NCBI GenBank assembly: GCA_017459985.1
Contig: JAFUBX010000034.1
Span: 1 to 41,485, forward strand
DNA from: Parasporobacterium sp.
GTDB lineage: Bacteria; Bacillota; Clostridia; Lachnospirales; Lachnospiraceae
Direction: 5' to 3'
DNA: 41,485 nt
Shown here: piece after piece, positions 24,690 to 33,432 of the stretch
How the letters are laid out: each line of letters starts with the position of its first letter
How positions within the stretch are numbered: the stretch's first letter is position 1
The notes under the pieces: model-generated
The model's database searches: none
What the model saw: only the letters and a program-made list of their open reading frames with translations
Told to the model about the DNA's origin: nothing
Program-made: the position numbers and the translations under genes

Positions 24690-26048
24690 ATGAACTGTAA
24701 AGAACGGATCAGTGAATTAACGGAGGAGATGCTGGAGACATTGTCCCGGCTGGTGCAGTATAATTCTGTGGAAGGGGAGGCCCTGCCGGGTATGCCCTTT
24801 GGACAGGGGCCGGCCGATGTGCTGAAGGAAGCCCTTCAGATCGCCGGGGAAATGGGATTTGAGACCCGGAATCTGGATAATTACTGCGGGTACGCCCAGA
24901 TCGGCTCCGGCGAGGAGATCATCGGAGTGGTTGCCCATCTGGATATTGTGCCGGCGGGAGAGGGATGGAATACCGATCCCTTCTGCCTGACCCGGATCGG
25001 AGATGAGGTGTTCGGCAGGGGCGTGTCGGATGACAAAGGGGCGGCGGTTGCCTCCCTGTATGCGCTGAAGCTTCTGCAGGAATCCGGGATACCCCTGAAC
25101 AAACGGATCCGTCTGATCCTTGGCTGCAATGAAGAAACCGGGTCCCGGTGCATGGCCCATTATAATGAGGTGGAAGAACCGGTCACCTGCGGATTTACTC
25201 CCGACGGGGAGTTTCCGGGGATCCATGGAGAGAAGGGGCTTCTGCGGATGACGGCGTTCAGCAAAAAGACGCAGATCCTGTCCATGAACGGCGGGTTCGT
25301 GGGAAATGCGGTCTGCAGCCGCTGTACGACGGTGGTGCCCTCCGACGTTGTTGACGTCCGCAGGCTGGAAGAGGCTCTGGCCGGAACCGCCCTGGAGGAA
25401 TATAAAGTGACAGAAGAGAATGGCGCCATCACGATCTATGCCCAGGGAACTGCCGCCCATGCCAGCACGCCGCTGCTGGGAGTCAATGCAGCGGGCTGTA
25501 CGATGCAGGCCCTGCAGGAAGCCGGTATGAAGGATGATTTTGTCGAATACTATAATTCCCATATCGGAACCGCCTGCGACGGAGCCGGATACGGGCTGAA
25601 GATCGGGGATGACTACGGGGAGCTGACCCTGAACAACGGGATCGTGAAAACTAAGGACGGTCAGATCTCCTGCAGCCTGGACTGCCGGGTGCCGGTGACC
25701 TATAACGAGGAACAGATCCGGGCTCTGGCGGAACCGTATCTGGAGGATGCACAGGGAAGGACACAGATCAATGAGATCGGCAAACCCCTGTTCTATCCGG
25801 AGGATTCTCCGCTGGTTCAGTCCCTTTATAATGCCTATGTGGAGGTAACGGGAGACGAATCCCATAAACCCATGGTCATCGGAGGCGGAACCTACGCTAA
25901 GTCGATTCCCGGGATCATCGCCTTCGGGTGTGAATGGCCGGAGAATGACAATCATATCCATGACGCCAATGAAAAGCTGAAGATCGAGGAGCTGAAGCTG
26001 CAGACCGAGATCTATGTGCAGGCGGTGAAGAACCTGCTGGAACAGTAA
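24690..26048 (+). CDS. pepV: M20-family dipeptidase, PepV type
   Basis: A 452-aa zinc dipeptidase of the PepV/Sapep group that cleaves dipeptides in the cytosol. Motif order: VVAHLDIVPAGEGW with metal ligand His83, 'FGRGVSDDKGA' with Asp about 114-115, 'GCNEETGS' with the catalytic Glu and the next ligand Glu near residues 149-150, and a C-terminal 'IHDANEKL' with the last His ligand. The lid domain between residues about 180 and 370 is of normal size. The start is the ATG at 24690, 9 bp after a GGATCG. It lies 65 bp after the SnoaL-like gene. Confidence 0.92.
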   Translation: MNCKERISELTEEMLETLSRLVQYNSVEGEALPGMPFGQGPADVLKEALQIAGEMGFETRNLDNYCGYAQIGSGEEIIGVVAHLDIVPAGEGWNTDPFCLTRIGDEVFGRGVSDDKGAAVASLYALKLLQESGIPLNKRIRLILGCNEETGSRCMAHYNEVEEPVTCGFTPDGEFPGIHGEKGLLRMTAFSKKTQILSMNGGFVGNAVCSRCTTVVPSDVVDVRRLEEALAGTALEEYKVTEENGAITIYAQGTAAHASTPLLGVNAAGCTMQALQEAGMKDDFVEYYNSHIGTACDGAGYGLKIGDDYGELTLNNGIVKTKDGQISCSLDCRVPVTYNEEQIRALAEPYLEDAQGRTQINEIGKPLFYPEDSPLVQSLYNAYVEVTGDESHKPMVIGGGTYAKSIPGIIAFGCEWPENDNHIHDANEKLKIEELKLQTEIYVQAVKNLLEQ

Positions 26049-26112
26049 GACACAAAACAGTAATACATCATACAGACAAACACGAAATACATTAAACAGA
26101 CACACAACCGAC

Positions 26113-26775
26113 ATGAAGAACCAGGATTATCTGAAGAGGATCGGAGCCGTACTGCTCCTTAGTGCAGTATTATTAACCGCTGCCGCCGGATCCCGTCCGG
26201 CTTTCGCAGCTTCTCCTTTTACCGTAAACGGCGTGGGACTGCCCCTGGCCGAGAAAGGATACCGGATCGGCGATTACCGGGGAGCCGGGATGTGCTGGGA
26301 ATTCGCCAGACATATCTATTATCAGATCTGGAACTGCTTCTTTTACCAGGGAGGCGGCACAGAAGACGATATGCTGCGGGAGTATCCTTCCGGAGAGGCC
26401 CGCAGGATCACCGCGGAAAATGCCAGAAGATTCATTACGGCTGCCCCGGTGGGAAGCGTGATCCGGCTGCAGGCTGTCCAGGAGGGGCCGGATACGGTCA
26501 AATGCAACCGCCATTCCCTGATCCTTCTGGCGAAATCGGAGGAAGGATGTACGCTGTATCACGACTGGTCCGGTTACGCCACTGTGGGAACCTTTACCTG
26601 GCAGCAGTTCGCGGAGCAGTTCCGTTATAAGATCGATTTCGGATATTTCAAATACATCAAGTATCCGGGAGCAAAAGCCCTCCGGGATGATTATACGGCA
26701 GTACAGACCGGGAAGGAACTGATGATCAGTTCCCGGATCTATCATGATGCGGAAATCCTTGAAATGAAGCGGTAG
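26113..26775 (+). CDS. Secreted papain-fold-like protein (possible CHAP/NlpC-type hydrolase)
   Basis: A 220-aa exported protein with signal peptide (residues 1-32, 'AVLLLSAVLLTAAAGSRPAFAA'). A Cys in 'GAGMCWEFARHIYYQIW' (about 61) and a His in 'KCNRHSLILLAK' (about 136) lie in the order and spacing of CHAP and NlpC cysteine hydrolases, followed by a possible polar residue in 'YHDWSGY'. This suggests a murein amidase or endopeptidase, but the family is not certain. Its 64-bp leader is unusual: almost purely A and C, with no ribosome site. It is directly upstream of the Zorya-like operon, but a separate promoter lies between. Confidence 0.55.
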   Translation: MKNQDYLKRIGAVLLLSAVLLTAAAGSRPAFAASPFTVNGVGLPLAEKGYRIGDYRGAGMCWEFARHIYYQIWNCFFYQGGGTEDDMLREYPSGEARRITAENARRFITAAPVGSVIRLQAVQEGPDTVKCNRHSLILLAKSEEGCTLYHDWSGYATVGTFTWQQFAEQFRYKIDFGYFKYIKYPGAKALRDDYTAVQTGKELMISSRIYHDAEILEMKR

Positions 26776-26784
26776 AAAAGAAGA

Positions 26785-26813
26785 TTGCAAGATTTTACAT
26801 AATATGACATAAT
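26785..26813 (+). promoter_or_regulatory. Promoter of the Zorya-like operon
   Basis: TTGCAA at 26785-26790 and an extended -10 (TGA then CATAAT, 26808-26813) with a 17-bp spacer. The first gene starts at 26910, leaving a leader of about 90 nt. Confidence 0.55.
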
Positions 26814-26909
26814 ATTAATTTGAAAGATTATTGGCCGGGGCAAGGTGCTTGCTCCGGCATACAGGCATACACAGGAAGAAATGCTTCATCATATACCGGA
26901 GATCATCAT

Positions 26910-28532
26910 ATGAGAAAAAAGAATTATACGTTTTGGCTGGTCATCATCTACCTCATCATGGCAGCTGTCTGCGCAGCCCTGATCGTTTTATCCAAACAGA
27001 GCCTGACGAGCATCATCATCAATGTGGCGATGTTCCTGATCGTTGCCATCATTTTCGGATTTGCCATCAACAAATTCTCCATTGGCTGGCGGCTGCAGAA
27101 GGCGCTTTCCGCAGCGACCGCCAAGATCCGGGAGGACGCCAGATCCGACCGCAGATATCTGTGGGATCAGTACAAGAAAGAGTCCGGCGGCGGACTGTTC
27201 CGGGATGATATCCTGACACCGAGATATCAGAAGTTCCTTGCGGAGATGAAGCGTCTGGAACAGTTCAAAAACGCGGATTACAAATGCGACATTGAGGACT
27301 ATATCAACAAGGAATATGTGGATGCTTCCATGAAGAAGAACATCCTGAACCTGGTGTCCGGGACCATGACCGGTCTTGGTATTCTGGGAACCTTCGTAGG
27401 TCTTTCCTTCGGCCTTCAGTATTTCAATACCGGTACCTCCGCCGAGATCACCGACAGCATCGCGCCGTTGATGGACGGCATCAAGGTGGCATTTCATACT
27501 TCGGTTTACGGTATGGTATTTTCCCTGGTATTCAGCTTTGTTTACAAGGCTTCCATGGAAGCGGTCTATGTGCAGCTGGAAGAGTTCCTCAGCACCTTCA
27601 ATACCTATGTGCTCGGGGATTCCCTGAATGATAACGAGAGCACCATGCGGGAGCTTATTCAGGCCCTTCCCAAGACTCTGGGACAGAATATCAGCGAGCA
27701 TATCAGCGAGAGCCTGACCCCGGTCGTTTATAATATGAACAAGACCATGATGGATTTTGCCCAGGATATCGCCCAGAATCAGTCCGAGGGCATGAATGGT
27801 CTGGTCAACGAGTTTATTGACAAGCTCAATCGTTCCATGGGCGGCACCTACACGATGTTCGGCCAGATGATCCAGGAAACTGTCAACATCCAGCGGGAGA
27901 ACAATGCCTATGCCCAGAACATCATGAACCGTCTGGGAGAGGTGACCGGGCATGTAAACGATATCAACGCCCTGTCCATGCAGATCATCGACAGTATGTC
28001 GGGATACATTTCCCAGATCGAGAAGCTCCAGAATATCATCAACGAAAACTACAGCAGTACTTACAGGCAGATGGAGACGCTCAAGGAGCACGAAGAGCGG
28101 ATGCAGGGTTACGTCTATGCGATCTCCGCCCACGAGAAAGAAGTCAACGACAGCATCAAGCAGGAGCTCAGCGAGATCATCAAGATGTCCGGCGCTTTCT
28201 CCGGCGAGATTCAGAGTACCTCCCAGAAGCTGTCCAATATGCTTACCACAGCCAAATCGGACATCGATACGGCGGCCCGGGAACTGGCTTCGGCATCCTC
28301 CGGCCTCGACGAGAGACTTACCAGATCTCTCAGTGAAACATTCAATCTGTTCGACACCAATATGGCCAAGGTCACCCAGTCTCTCAGCGACACCATTCTG
28401 CAGATCGACCGGACGACCGAACGGGTTCCGGAAGTGGTGCTGGCTGCCTATGACGGCATGAAGCAGTCCTTTGATCAGCTGCAGGGCGAGATGAATGTGA
28501 TCCTTCAGAACCTGAACAATGCAGGCAGATAA
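26910..28532 (+). CDS. zorA: ZorA-like MotA/TolQ/ExbB proton-channel subunit
   Basis: A 540-aa membrane protein with four hydrophobic segments (about 8-27, 34-55, 152-172, 198-216). The third and fourth carry the MotA/TolQ signature in its ZorA form: 'GILGTFVGLSFGLQYF' and 'SIAPLMDGIKVAFHTSVYGM'. After the last segment comes a cytoplasmic tail of about 310 residues, polar and heptad-rich. ZorA in Zorya anti-phage systems has this design: a channel domain followed by a long intracellular tail. Flagellar MotA lacks such a tail. It precedes the ZorB-like gene by 20 bp. The start ATG 26910 (CGGAG 8 bp before) is preferred to TTG 26820. That it is defensive is inference. Confidence 0.82.
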   Translation: MRKKNYTFWLVIIYLIMAAVCAALIVLSKQSLTSIIINVAMFLIVAIIFGFAINKFSIGWRLQKALSAATAKIREDARSDRRYLWDQYKKESGGGLFRDDILTPRYQKFLAEMKRLEQFKNADYKCDIEDYINKEYVDASMKKNILNLVSGTMTGLGILGTFVGLSFGLQYFNTGTSAEITDSIAPLMDGIKVAFHTSVYGMVFSLVFSFVYKASMEAVYVQLEEFLSTFNTYVLGDSLNDNESTMRELIQALPKTLGQNISEHISESLTPVVYNMNKTMMDFAQDIAQNQSEGMNGLVNEFIDKLNRSMGGTYTMFGQMIQETVNIQRENNAYAQNIMNRLGEVTGHVNDINALSMQIIDSMSGYISQIEKLQNIINENYSSTYRQMETLKEHEERMQGYVYAISAHEKEVNDSIKQELSEIIKMSGAFSGEIQSTSQKLSNMLTTAKSDIDTAARELASASSGLDERLTRSLSETFNLFDTNMAKVTQSLSDTILQIDRTTERVPEVVLAAYDGMKQSFDQLQGEMNVILQNLNNAGR

Positions 28533-28552
28533 CGCTGTCAAGAGGGTAAAAC

Positions 28553-29557
28553 GTGAAAATACGCAGAAATAGAAGAAAATCCGAAGACGAAGAAACATCG
28601 TACTGGCTGTCGTATTCCGATATGATGGCGGGGCTTCTGCTGGTATTTGTATTGATTATCTCTTTTACGATTCTACAGGCAAAGGCCCAATATGAGGCGA
28701 AGGAAGAAGAGCTTGCCGAGCAGGCCCTGATCATTTTTGCGCAGCAGGAAGAGCTGACGGACAAGGAGACCCAGCTGGGATCCCAGCAAAGTCAGCTGGA
28801 GGAGCAGCAAAGCCAGTTAGAGGAACAGCAAAGTCAGCTGGCATTGCAGCAGGATCTTCTGACCCAGCAGCAGACCGAGCTGGATGAACAGAAATCCGCA
28901 GTGGAGGTGCTCCGGGAACTTCTGGCAAACCAGGAAGCGCTGCTGGCGGAAAAGGAAGCCCTGGTCGGAGAACAGCAGCAGGCACTGGAGAGCCAGCAGG
29001 AGCAGCTGGACCGGATCATCGGTGTTAAGACGGATCTGATCGAGGCTCTGAAGACCCGGTTCGACAGTACCAATCTCAGCGTTTCCGTGGATTCCAAGAC
29101 CGGTGCGATCACGATGGATTCCAGCATTTTATTTGAACTGGACGAGTATGATCTGTCAGAGGCCGGTCAGAGGTTCCTGACCCAGTTTATCCCGGTCTAC
29201 CTTGAGGTGCTGATGAGCCCGGATTTCAGCGGTTATATTTCCGAGATCATTATCGAGGGCCATACGGATACGGAGGGCGATTACATGTACAACCTGGAGC
29301 TCTCCCAGCAGAGAGCCCTGGCGGTGGCGACCTTCTGCCTGTCGGAGGACAATCAGTTCCTTACGGAGACGGAACTGGAGACCCTGCGCAATCTCGTGAC
29401 CGCCAACGGACGGTCCTTCAGCGATCCGGTCTATGGCGCCAACGGGCAGATCGATATGGACGCCTCCAGACGTGTTGAGTTCAAGTTCAGGCTGAATGAT
29501 GAAGATATGGTTCAGGAGATGATCGATATCCTGAATGAGGACAACCAGAACAACTAA
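28553..29557 (+). CDS. zorB: ZorB-like MotB/OmpA-family subunit
   Basis: A 334-aa single-pass membrane protein. The N-terminal segment reads WLSYSDMMAGLLLVFVLIIS, with Asp23 in the place of the proton-binding Asp of MotB and ZorB. Residues about 45-153 form a Gln- and Glu-rich coiled coil outside the membrane ('LEEQQSQLEEQQSQLALQQ'). Residues about 170-330 are an OmpA-like peptidoglycan-binding domain: 'IIEGHTDTEGDYMYNLELSQ' and 'DMDASRRVEFKFRL'. The coiled coil is longer than in described ZorB proteins as I recall them, which may suit a thick Gram-positive wall. GTG start with AGAGGG upstream. Two bp separate its stop from the next start. Confidence 0.85.
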   Translation: MKIRRNRRKSEDEETSYWLSYSDMMAGLLLVFVLIISFTILQAKAQYEAKEEELAEQALIIFAQQEELTDKETQLGSQQSQLEEQQSQLEEQQSQLALQQDLLTQQQTELDEQKSAVEVLRELLANQEALLAEKEALVGEQQQALESQQEQLDRIIGVKTDLIEALKTRFDSTNLSVSVDSKTGAITMDSSILFELDEYDLSEAGQRFLTQFIPVYLEVLMSPDFSGYISEIIIEGHTDTEGDYMYNLELSQQRALAVATFCLSEDNQFLTETELETLRNLVTANGRSFSDPVYGANGQIDMDASRRVEFKFRLNDEDMVQEMIDILNEDNQNN

Positions 29558-29559
29558 GC

Positions 29560-30753
29560 ATGAGTCAGGAATTATTCTTTGTACCTGAAAAATTAATAGA
29601 AACCCGCAGGCTCATCGAAGCATCCCACAAAGACAGCGCGGCAGCCGGGACTGCCGGATCCGGGGAAGAGCTGGGGAAGCTGATCAGCCGGCTCTGCGGA
29701 TCCTCGGAAGAAATGGTAAAGGCCTCCTCGCTGGCAATGTCAGACCGGGAGGTGCGGATGCTGGCGGGCTATCTGCCCCGCAATGACTACGGGATCCGGG
29801 GGGAGCGGCTGTTTCAGGCGCTCCGGTACCGTCTGGACGAGCATACCTGCGGGACTTTGTTCCGCCAGTGGCAGGAAGAGTATTCCAATGCTTACTGCAA
29901 TTCTTTTCTGAAGGATCTGGCCCGTACGGATCAGACTTTTCAGAAGTTTCTGAAAAAGCATCATACGGACCCGGAACTGTTTGCGCAGATCCTGGAAGGA
30001 CCCAGCATCCCCCTTAGCTATGACGAAAAGCTCCTCGGCGGCACCTTCGCGGATGGGGCAGATTTCGAGCGTAAACTCCGGTATTTCGGAGTCGCGGAGC
30101 AGAGCATGCTGGATATCGAGTGCAAGCAGGCCCTGCTGACCTTCTGCGGCCGGGCGGATTATTTCAGCTGCAGCGAGGACAACCTGCTGGATATCGTCCG
30201 GACCTATGACGGATATCTGCTGAAGAGATTCCTCCTGAATTTCATGGAGAAGCTGAGCCTGGGAGAATTGCAGGCTTATCCGGCCCTGACCTCTTACCTG
30301 CGGCAGGTGATCGGGCACCGGGGATCCAGGACCTTCCGGCAGTTCTTTGAGGACGTGCCTCCGGAGATGCTGCAGAAATATCTGGACTGGATCCATCTGT
30401 TCAAGATCAATCTCTATTTTGAAGAGGATGACAGAAGCCGTTTCTGGAAGCAGTATCGTTACGTCAATGTGGTGCGGTATCCGATCAGCAATGTGGTGAT
30501 CCTGGAATTTGAAAACCATGTGGCGGTGGAGTTTCTGGGAGATCAGCCGGGGACGATCTATCTCTGCGAAAAGAATGAGTTCAACCGGAGTTTTTACGAC
30601 AAACTGGATGCAATGGATAATGAAGATCTGAGGATCTTCTTTAAAGCACATAAAGATCAGTGTCTGGAATACCGGAATCATACGGGACGATGGCAGTCTC
30701 ACCTGAATAATCTGTTCAGCAGACGTGGGATTGCACAGAAAATCAGGATCTGA
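29560..30753 (+). CDS. ZorC-like protein with EH-signature-like C-terminus
   Basis: A 397-aa soluble, mainly helical protein. Its C-terminus resembles the EH_Signature family found in ZorC: an acidic residue in 'HVAVEFLGDQPGTIYLCEK' (Glu324) and a histidine in 'EYRNHTGRWQSHL' (His374), with the Trp and the closing 'GIAQK' in expected positions. ZorC binds DNA in Zorya type I and is about 560 aa; this one is shorter at the N-terminal side. It is the third and last gene of the operon, closed by a terminator 1 bp after the stop. The assignment rests on C-terminal pattern and genomic order. The first 300 residues are not recognisable. Confidence 0.6.
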   Translation: MSQELFFVPEKLIETRRLIEASHKDSAAAGTAGSGEELGKLISRLCGSSEEMVKASSLAMSDREVRMLAGYLPRNDYGIRGERLFQALRYRLDEHTCGTLFRQWQEEYSNAYCNSFLKDLARTDQTFQKFLKKHHTDPELFAQILEGPSIPLSYDEKLLGGTFADGADFERKLRYFGVAEQSMLDIECKQALLTFCGRADYFSCSEDNLLDIVRTYDGYLLKRFLLNFMEKLSLGELQAYPALTSYLRQVIGHRGSRTFRQFFEDVPPEMLQKYLDWIHLFKINLYFEEDDRSRFWKQYRYVNVVRYPISNVVILEFENHVAVEFLGDQPGTIYLCEKNEFNRSFYDKLDAMDNEDLRIFFKAHKDQCLEYRNHTGRWQSHLNNLFSRRGIAQKIRI

Positions 30754-30778
30754 ACGGCCACCGCGGATGGCCGTTTTT
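30754..30778 (+). terminator. Rho-independent terminator after the Zorya-like operon
   Basis: A perfect 7-bp stem ACGGCCA / TGGCCGT with a 7-nt loop and a T run, starting one base after the third gene's stop. It sets the operon boundary at three genes. Confidence 0.85.
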
Positions 30779-30816
30779 CCTGCATAAATGATATTTTGAA
30801 GGGGTTTTAAGGATTT

Positions 30817-32871
30817 ATGAAAAAAGCCGGAATGTTGCTGCTGGGTACGATATTGTTGATCGCCGCGGTTCTGCCTGTGAGAGCGGAAGCAAAAACGATT
30901 TATTACAAGGCATCCAGATCGGGATCAGAAAGTACCTATGAGAAGTATGCCGGGACATTTAATGACGGGGACATAACCCTGATCATGAACGGGGCGGAGA
31001 CGGAAGAACTGGAGAGCCTTCGTCAGTACCGGTTCCGCAGTCTGGATCTTACCCTCCGGTTTCCGGATCAGAGCAGCTGTGATCATGCTGTCTGGGGCCG
31101 CGGACTGTTATTCCCGGACGGGGTGGAACGTGTGACGATCACCTGCGGCGGTGAAGAATACATGCCCCAGACCATTGCGATCGGGCGTCTGATCATCAGT
31201 CTGGCGGTCTGCAATCCCCAGGCGGTTCTGAACGGGGTACCGGTCATGCAGTGGGTCGATGAGGTCGTGAAGAAGGACGAGTACAATCTGGCCCGGGTAT
31301 ATGAAACGGACGCCAAACTGCATTACATCTATGATCTGGCGAAACAGGAAGAGCTCCCGGTGAAAGAGGGCAGGCCCGATTATACCGGCAAGCTGATGTT
31401 TCAGGTTGTTTCGGATGTGGAACTGAATTCCCTGGAATGTCTTCAGGCCGGAGAGTCCTTTTATCAGGTGCCGGATTCCTGTCTGGCGGACCGGTTTGAT
31501 CAGGCGGATCTGGCGGTCTACATTTTCCCGGTGACCAGTGTGATCGGGAAATATTCCAATGGCGGAGAAGCGGTCACCACCTTTACCCAGGTTCTGGCTG
31601 TGGATCTGAATACCATGGAACGTTATGAAGAATATACGGCTGTCCGGGAGGATCCTCCGGAGAATCTGACGATCTCCTATAAGGACGGGGAGTATTCCTC
31701 GGAAGGCGCAAGAGGGGAATTCAATCCCCAGGCCGCGGTGGATCAGATGATGTCTTCCCGGGAGAAAAACGAGGCGAAAGCCGCAGCTGGGACGCAGGAG
31801 CCGGAGAGCGCTGCGGAGCCGGGGAATGCCGCGGAGCCGGAGAACCCCGCAGAACCGGAGAACCCCGCAGAACCGGAGATCAATGGGGCAGTGACGGAGC
31901 CCGATGCGGAAGCTGCACAAACACAGCCGGAAACGGAAACAGCTTCCGAAAAAGACCTTCCTGTCGATGAAACGATCTGCAGCTGGTATACCTACGGCAT
32001 GATGGAGGAGATCTTCGACCTTCTTGATGAGGATTTGTACCGGGAGACCTATGAGGAACTCCGAAACGGCAAGGATCTGCAGAAAGGCGCCAAGGGAGAT
32101 CTGGTGCTCCGGATACAGAAAACACTAAATGCCTTCGGTCAGGAGCTGGCGGAAGACAGCTCATTGGGAAACGGCACCTTCGTAGCGCTGAACACTGTGC
32201 AGAGGGCGTTCTCTCTGCCGGAGACCTCACAGATCAGTGCGGCAGCCTACGCCATGCTGATGCCGGGGCTTCTGGTATATACTCAGGAGTATGCGGCGGA
32301 GGATCTGATGAAGGATCTTCCGGACAGCGACAGAAGCTGGTTTGAGTATCTGAAGGCCTGCGCATGCTATCTGGACGGATCCTTCTACAGCGCGAGACAG
32401 GCATTTGAATCAAGCCGCCTCGGGGACTACTACAGCCGGGCGCTGGCCTGTGTACAGGAGATGCCGCCCACCGGAGTTCTGGAGGGCAATACAGGAGCTG
32501 CCGGCAGTCAGGCCACCCTGACAGCGGATGTGAACGGTCAGGATGATTCCGCGGTCACCTGCATCAAGGTGTATGACGAGGACGGTCAGATGGCCGCCTG
32601 TATGATCGTCCGGGGAACCGGGAGTGTCACTGTGGTCCTGCCGGAGGGAAATTACCGGATCATCAGCGGAACCGGCTACCGCTGGTATGGAACCGGTGAA
32701 ATGTTCGGAGATGACGGCGAATATGAATCCCTGGTTTTCGAAGCGGGATCGGATCTGGTAAAGATGAAACAGGGATATGATTATACTATTACATTTAATG
32801 TAATTGAGCACAATGACGCTGCGGTCCCGATGGGAGAAAAGCAGCTGGATTGGGAAGAGATCCCGGAGTAA
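30817..32871 (+). CDS. Secreted protein with peptidoglycan-binding domain
   Basis: A 684-aa exported protein. Signal peptide at 1-25 ('MLLLGTILLIAAVLPVRAEA'). Residues about 26-325 are an unrecognised domain. Residues about 328-370 are a low-complexity Pro-Glu-Ala linker with short tandem repeats (AEPEN). Residues about 412-485 look like a PG_binding_1 domain: 'LQKGAKGDLVLRIQKTLNAF', 'NGTFVALNTVQRAF'. A helical region follows (about 495-545) and a beta-rich C-terminus (about 565-675, 'VTVVLPEGNYRIISGTGYRW'). It probably binds the cell wall. It lies 63 bp after the terminator of the Zorya-like operon, so read-through could link them. No catalytic motif was seen. Confidence 0.7.
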   Translation: MKKAGMLLLGTILLIAAVLPVRAEAKTIYYKASRSGSESTYEKYAGTFNDGDITLIMNGAETEELESLRQYRFRSLDLTLRFPDQSSCDHAVWGRGLLFPDGVERVTITCGGEEYMPQTIAIGRLIISLAVCNPQAVLNGVPVMQWVDEVVKKDEYNLARVYETDAKLHYIYDLAKQEELPVKEGRPDYTGKLMFQVVSDVELNSLECLQAGESFYQVPDSCLADRFDQADLAVYIFPVTSVIGKYSNGGEAVTTFTQVLAVDLNTMERYEEYTAVREDPPENLTISYKDGEYSSEGARGEFNPQAAVDQMMSSREKNEAKAAAGTQEPESAAEPGNAAEPENPAEPENPAEPEINGAVTEPDAEAAQTQPETETASEKDLPVDETICSWYTYGMMEEIFDLLDEDLYRETYEELRNGKDLQKGAKGDLVLRIQKTLNAFGQELAEDSSLGNGTFVALNTVQRAFSLPETSQISAAAYAMLMPGLLVYTQEYAAEDLMKDLPDSDRSWFEYLKACACYLDGSFYSARQAFESSRLGDYYSRALACVQEMPPTGVLEGNTGAAGSQATLTADVNGQDDSAVTCIKVYDEDGQMAACMIVRGTGSVTVVLPEGNYRIISGTGYRWYGTGEMFGDDGEYESLVFEAGSDLVKMKQGYDYTITFNVIEHNDAAVPMGEKQLDWEEIPE

Positions 32872-32874
32872 ACC

Positions 32875-33432
32875 ATGGCAAAATTCAACGGATGGAAAAA
32901 ACGCTACTCCTACCTGGATGATTATAAAAAGGGAATGGATGGGACCTATGTCTATTACGGCCGGCACTATCTGTTTTCCGGCAGCAGGGAAGAACTGCAA
33001 GGTTACAAGTGGACGATCGGGATCACGGCTCTTTTACTGGTCGCGCTGTTTATTATCGGCGGGATCATGGATGCGGGAGCTGTCTGGAATACCTGGTATG
33101 TGATCCTTCCCTACGCCCTGGAGGCGGTGCTGATCTTTCTTCTGATCTGGAAGGGTCTGACACTGATTGTGGAGAAGAATCCTGTAAAAGCCTATATTTA
33201 CAATAAAACAGTTCCCTGGTTGCGGCCCTGCGGACTGATCCTTGCGGGGATCTGCGTCATTTCCCTGATTGCGGCCCTGATCTGTCTTCTGACGAAACCG
33301 GATACCGTAAAGCTCACCGGGTGCCTTCTGTACATGGGGATCAAGGTGCTGACGGGGATCTGCGGATATCTGTTCGCGGGACGGATGAAACGATATCGCT
33401 GGGAACCTGATCCCTCCGAGGAAATAGAATAA
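32875..33432 (+). CDS. Four-helix membrane protein of unknown function
   Basis: A 185-aa protein with four hydrophobic segments at about 47-66, 75-97, 116-138 and 147-165. The N-terminal 40 residues are polar and rich in Tyr and Lys; the C-terminus is acidic. No family is recognised. It starts 3 bp after the preceding stop and ends directly before the ABC-F start (TAA then ATG), so all three genes form one operon. It could anchor or export the secreted protein, but nothing in its sequence shows this. Confidence 0.65.
   Translation: MAKFNGWKKRYSYLDDYKKGMDGTYVYYGRHYLFSGSREELQGYKWTIGITALLLVALFIIGGIMDAGAVWNTWYVILPYALEAVLIFLLIWKGLTLIVEKNPVKAYIYNKTVPWLRPCGLILAGICVISLIAALICLLTKPDTVKLTGCLLYMGIKVLTGICGYLFAGRMKRYRWEPDPSEEIE

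Noticed and set aside
24717-26114. 465-codon open frame on the minus strand
   Set aside because: It lies antisense to the dipeptidase gene and its protein has no domain pattern.
26988-28598. 536-codon open frame on the minus strand
   Set aside because: It is a shadow of the ZorA-like gene; the plus-strand frame has clear membrane and channel motifs.
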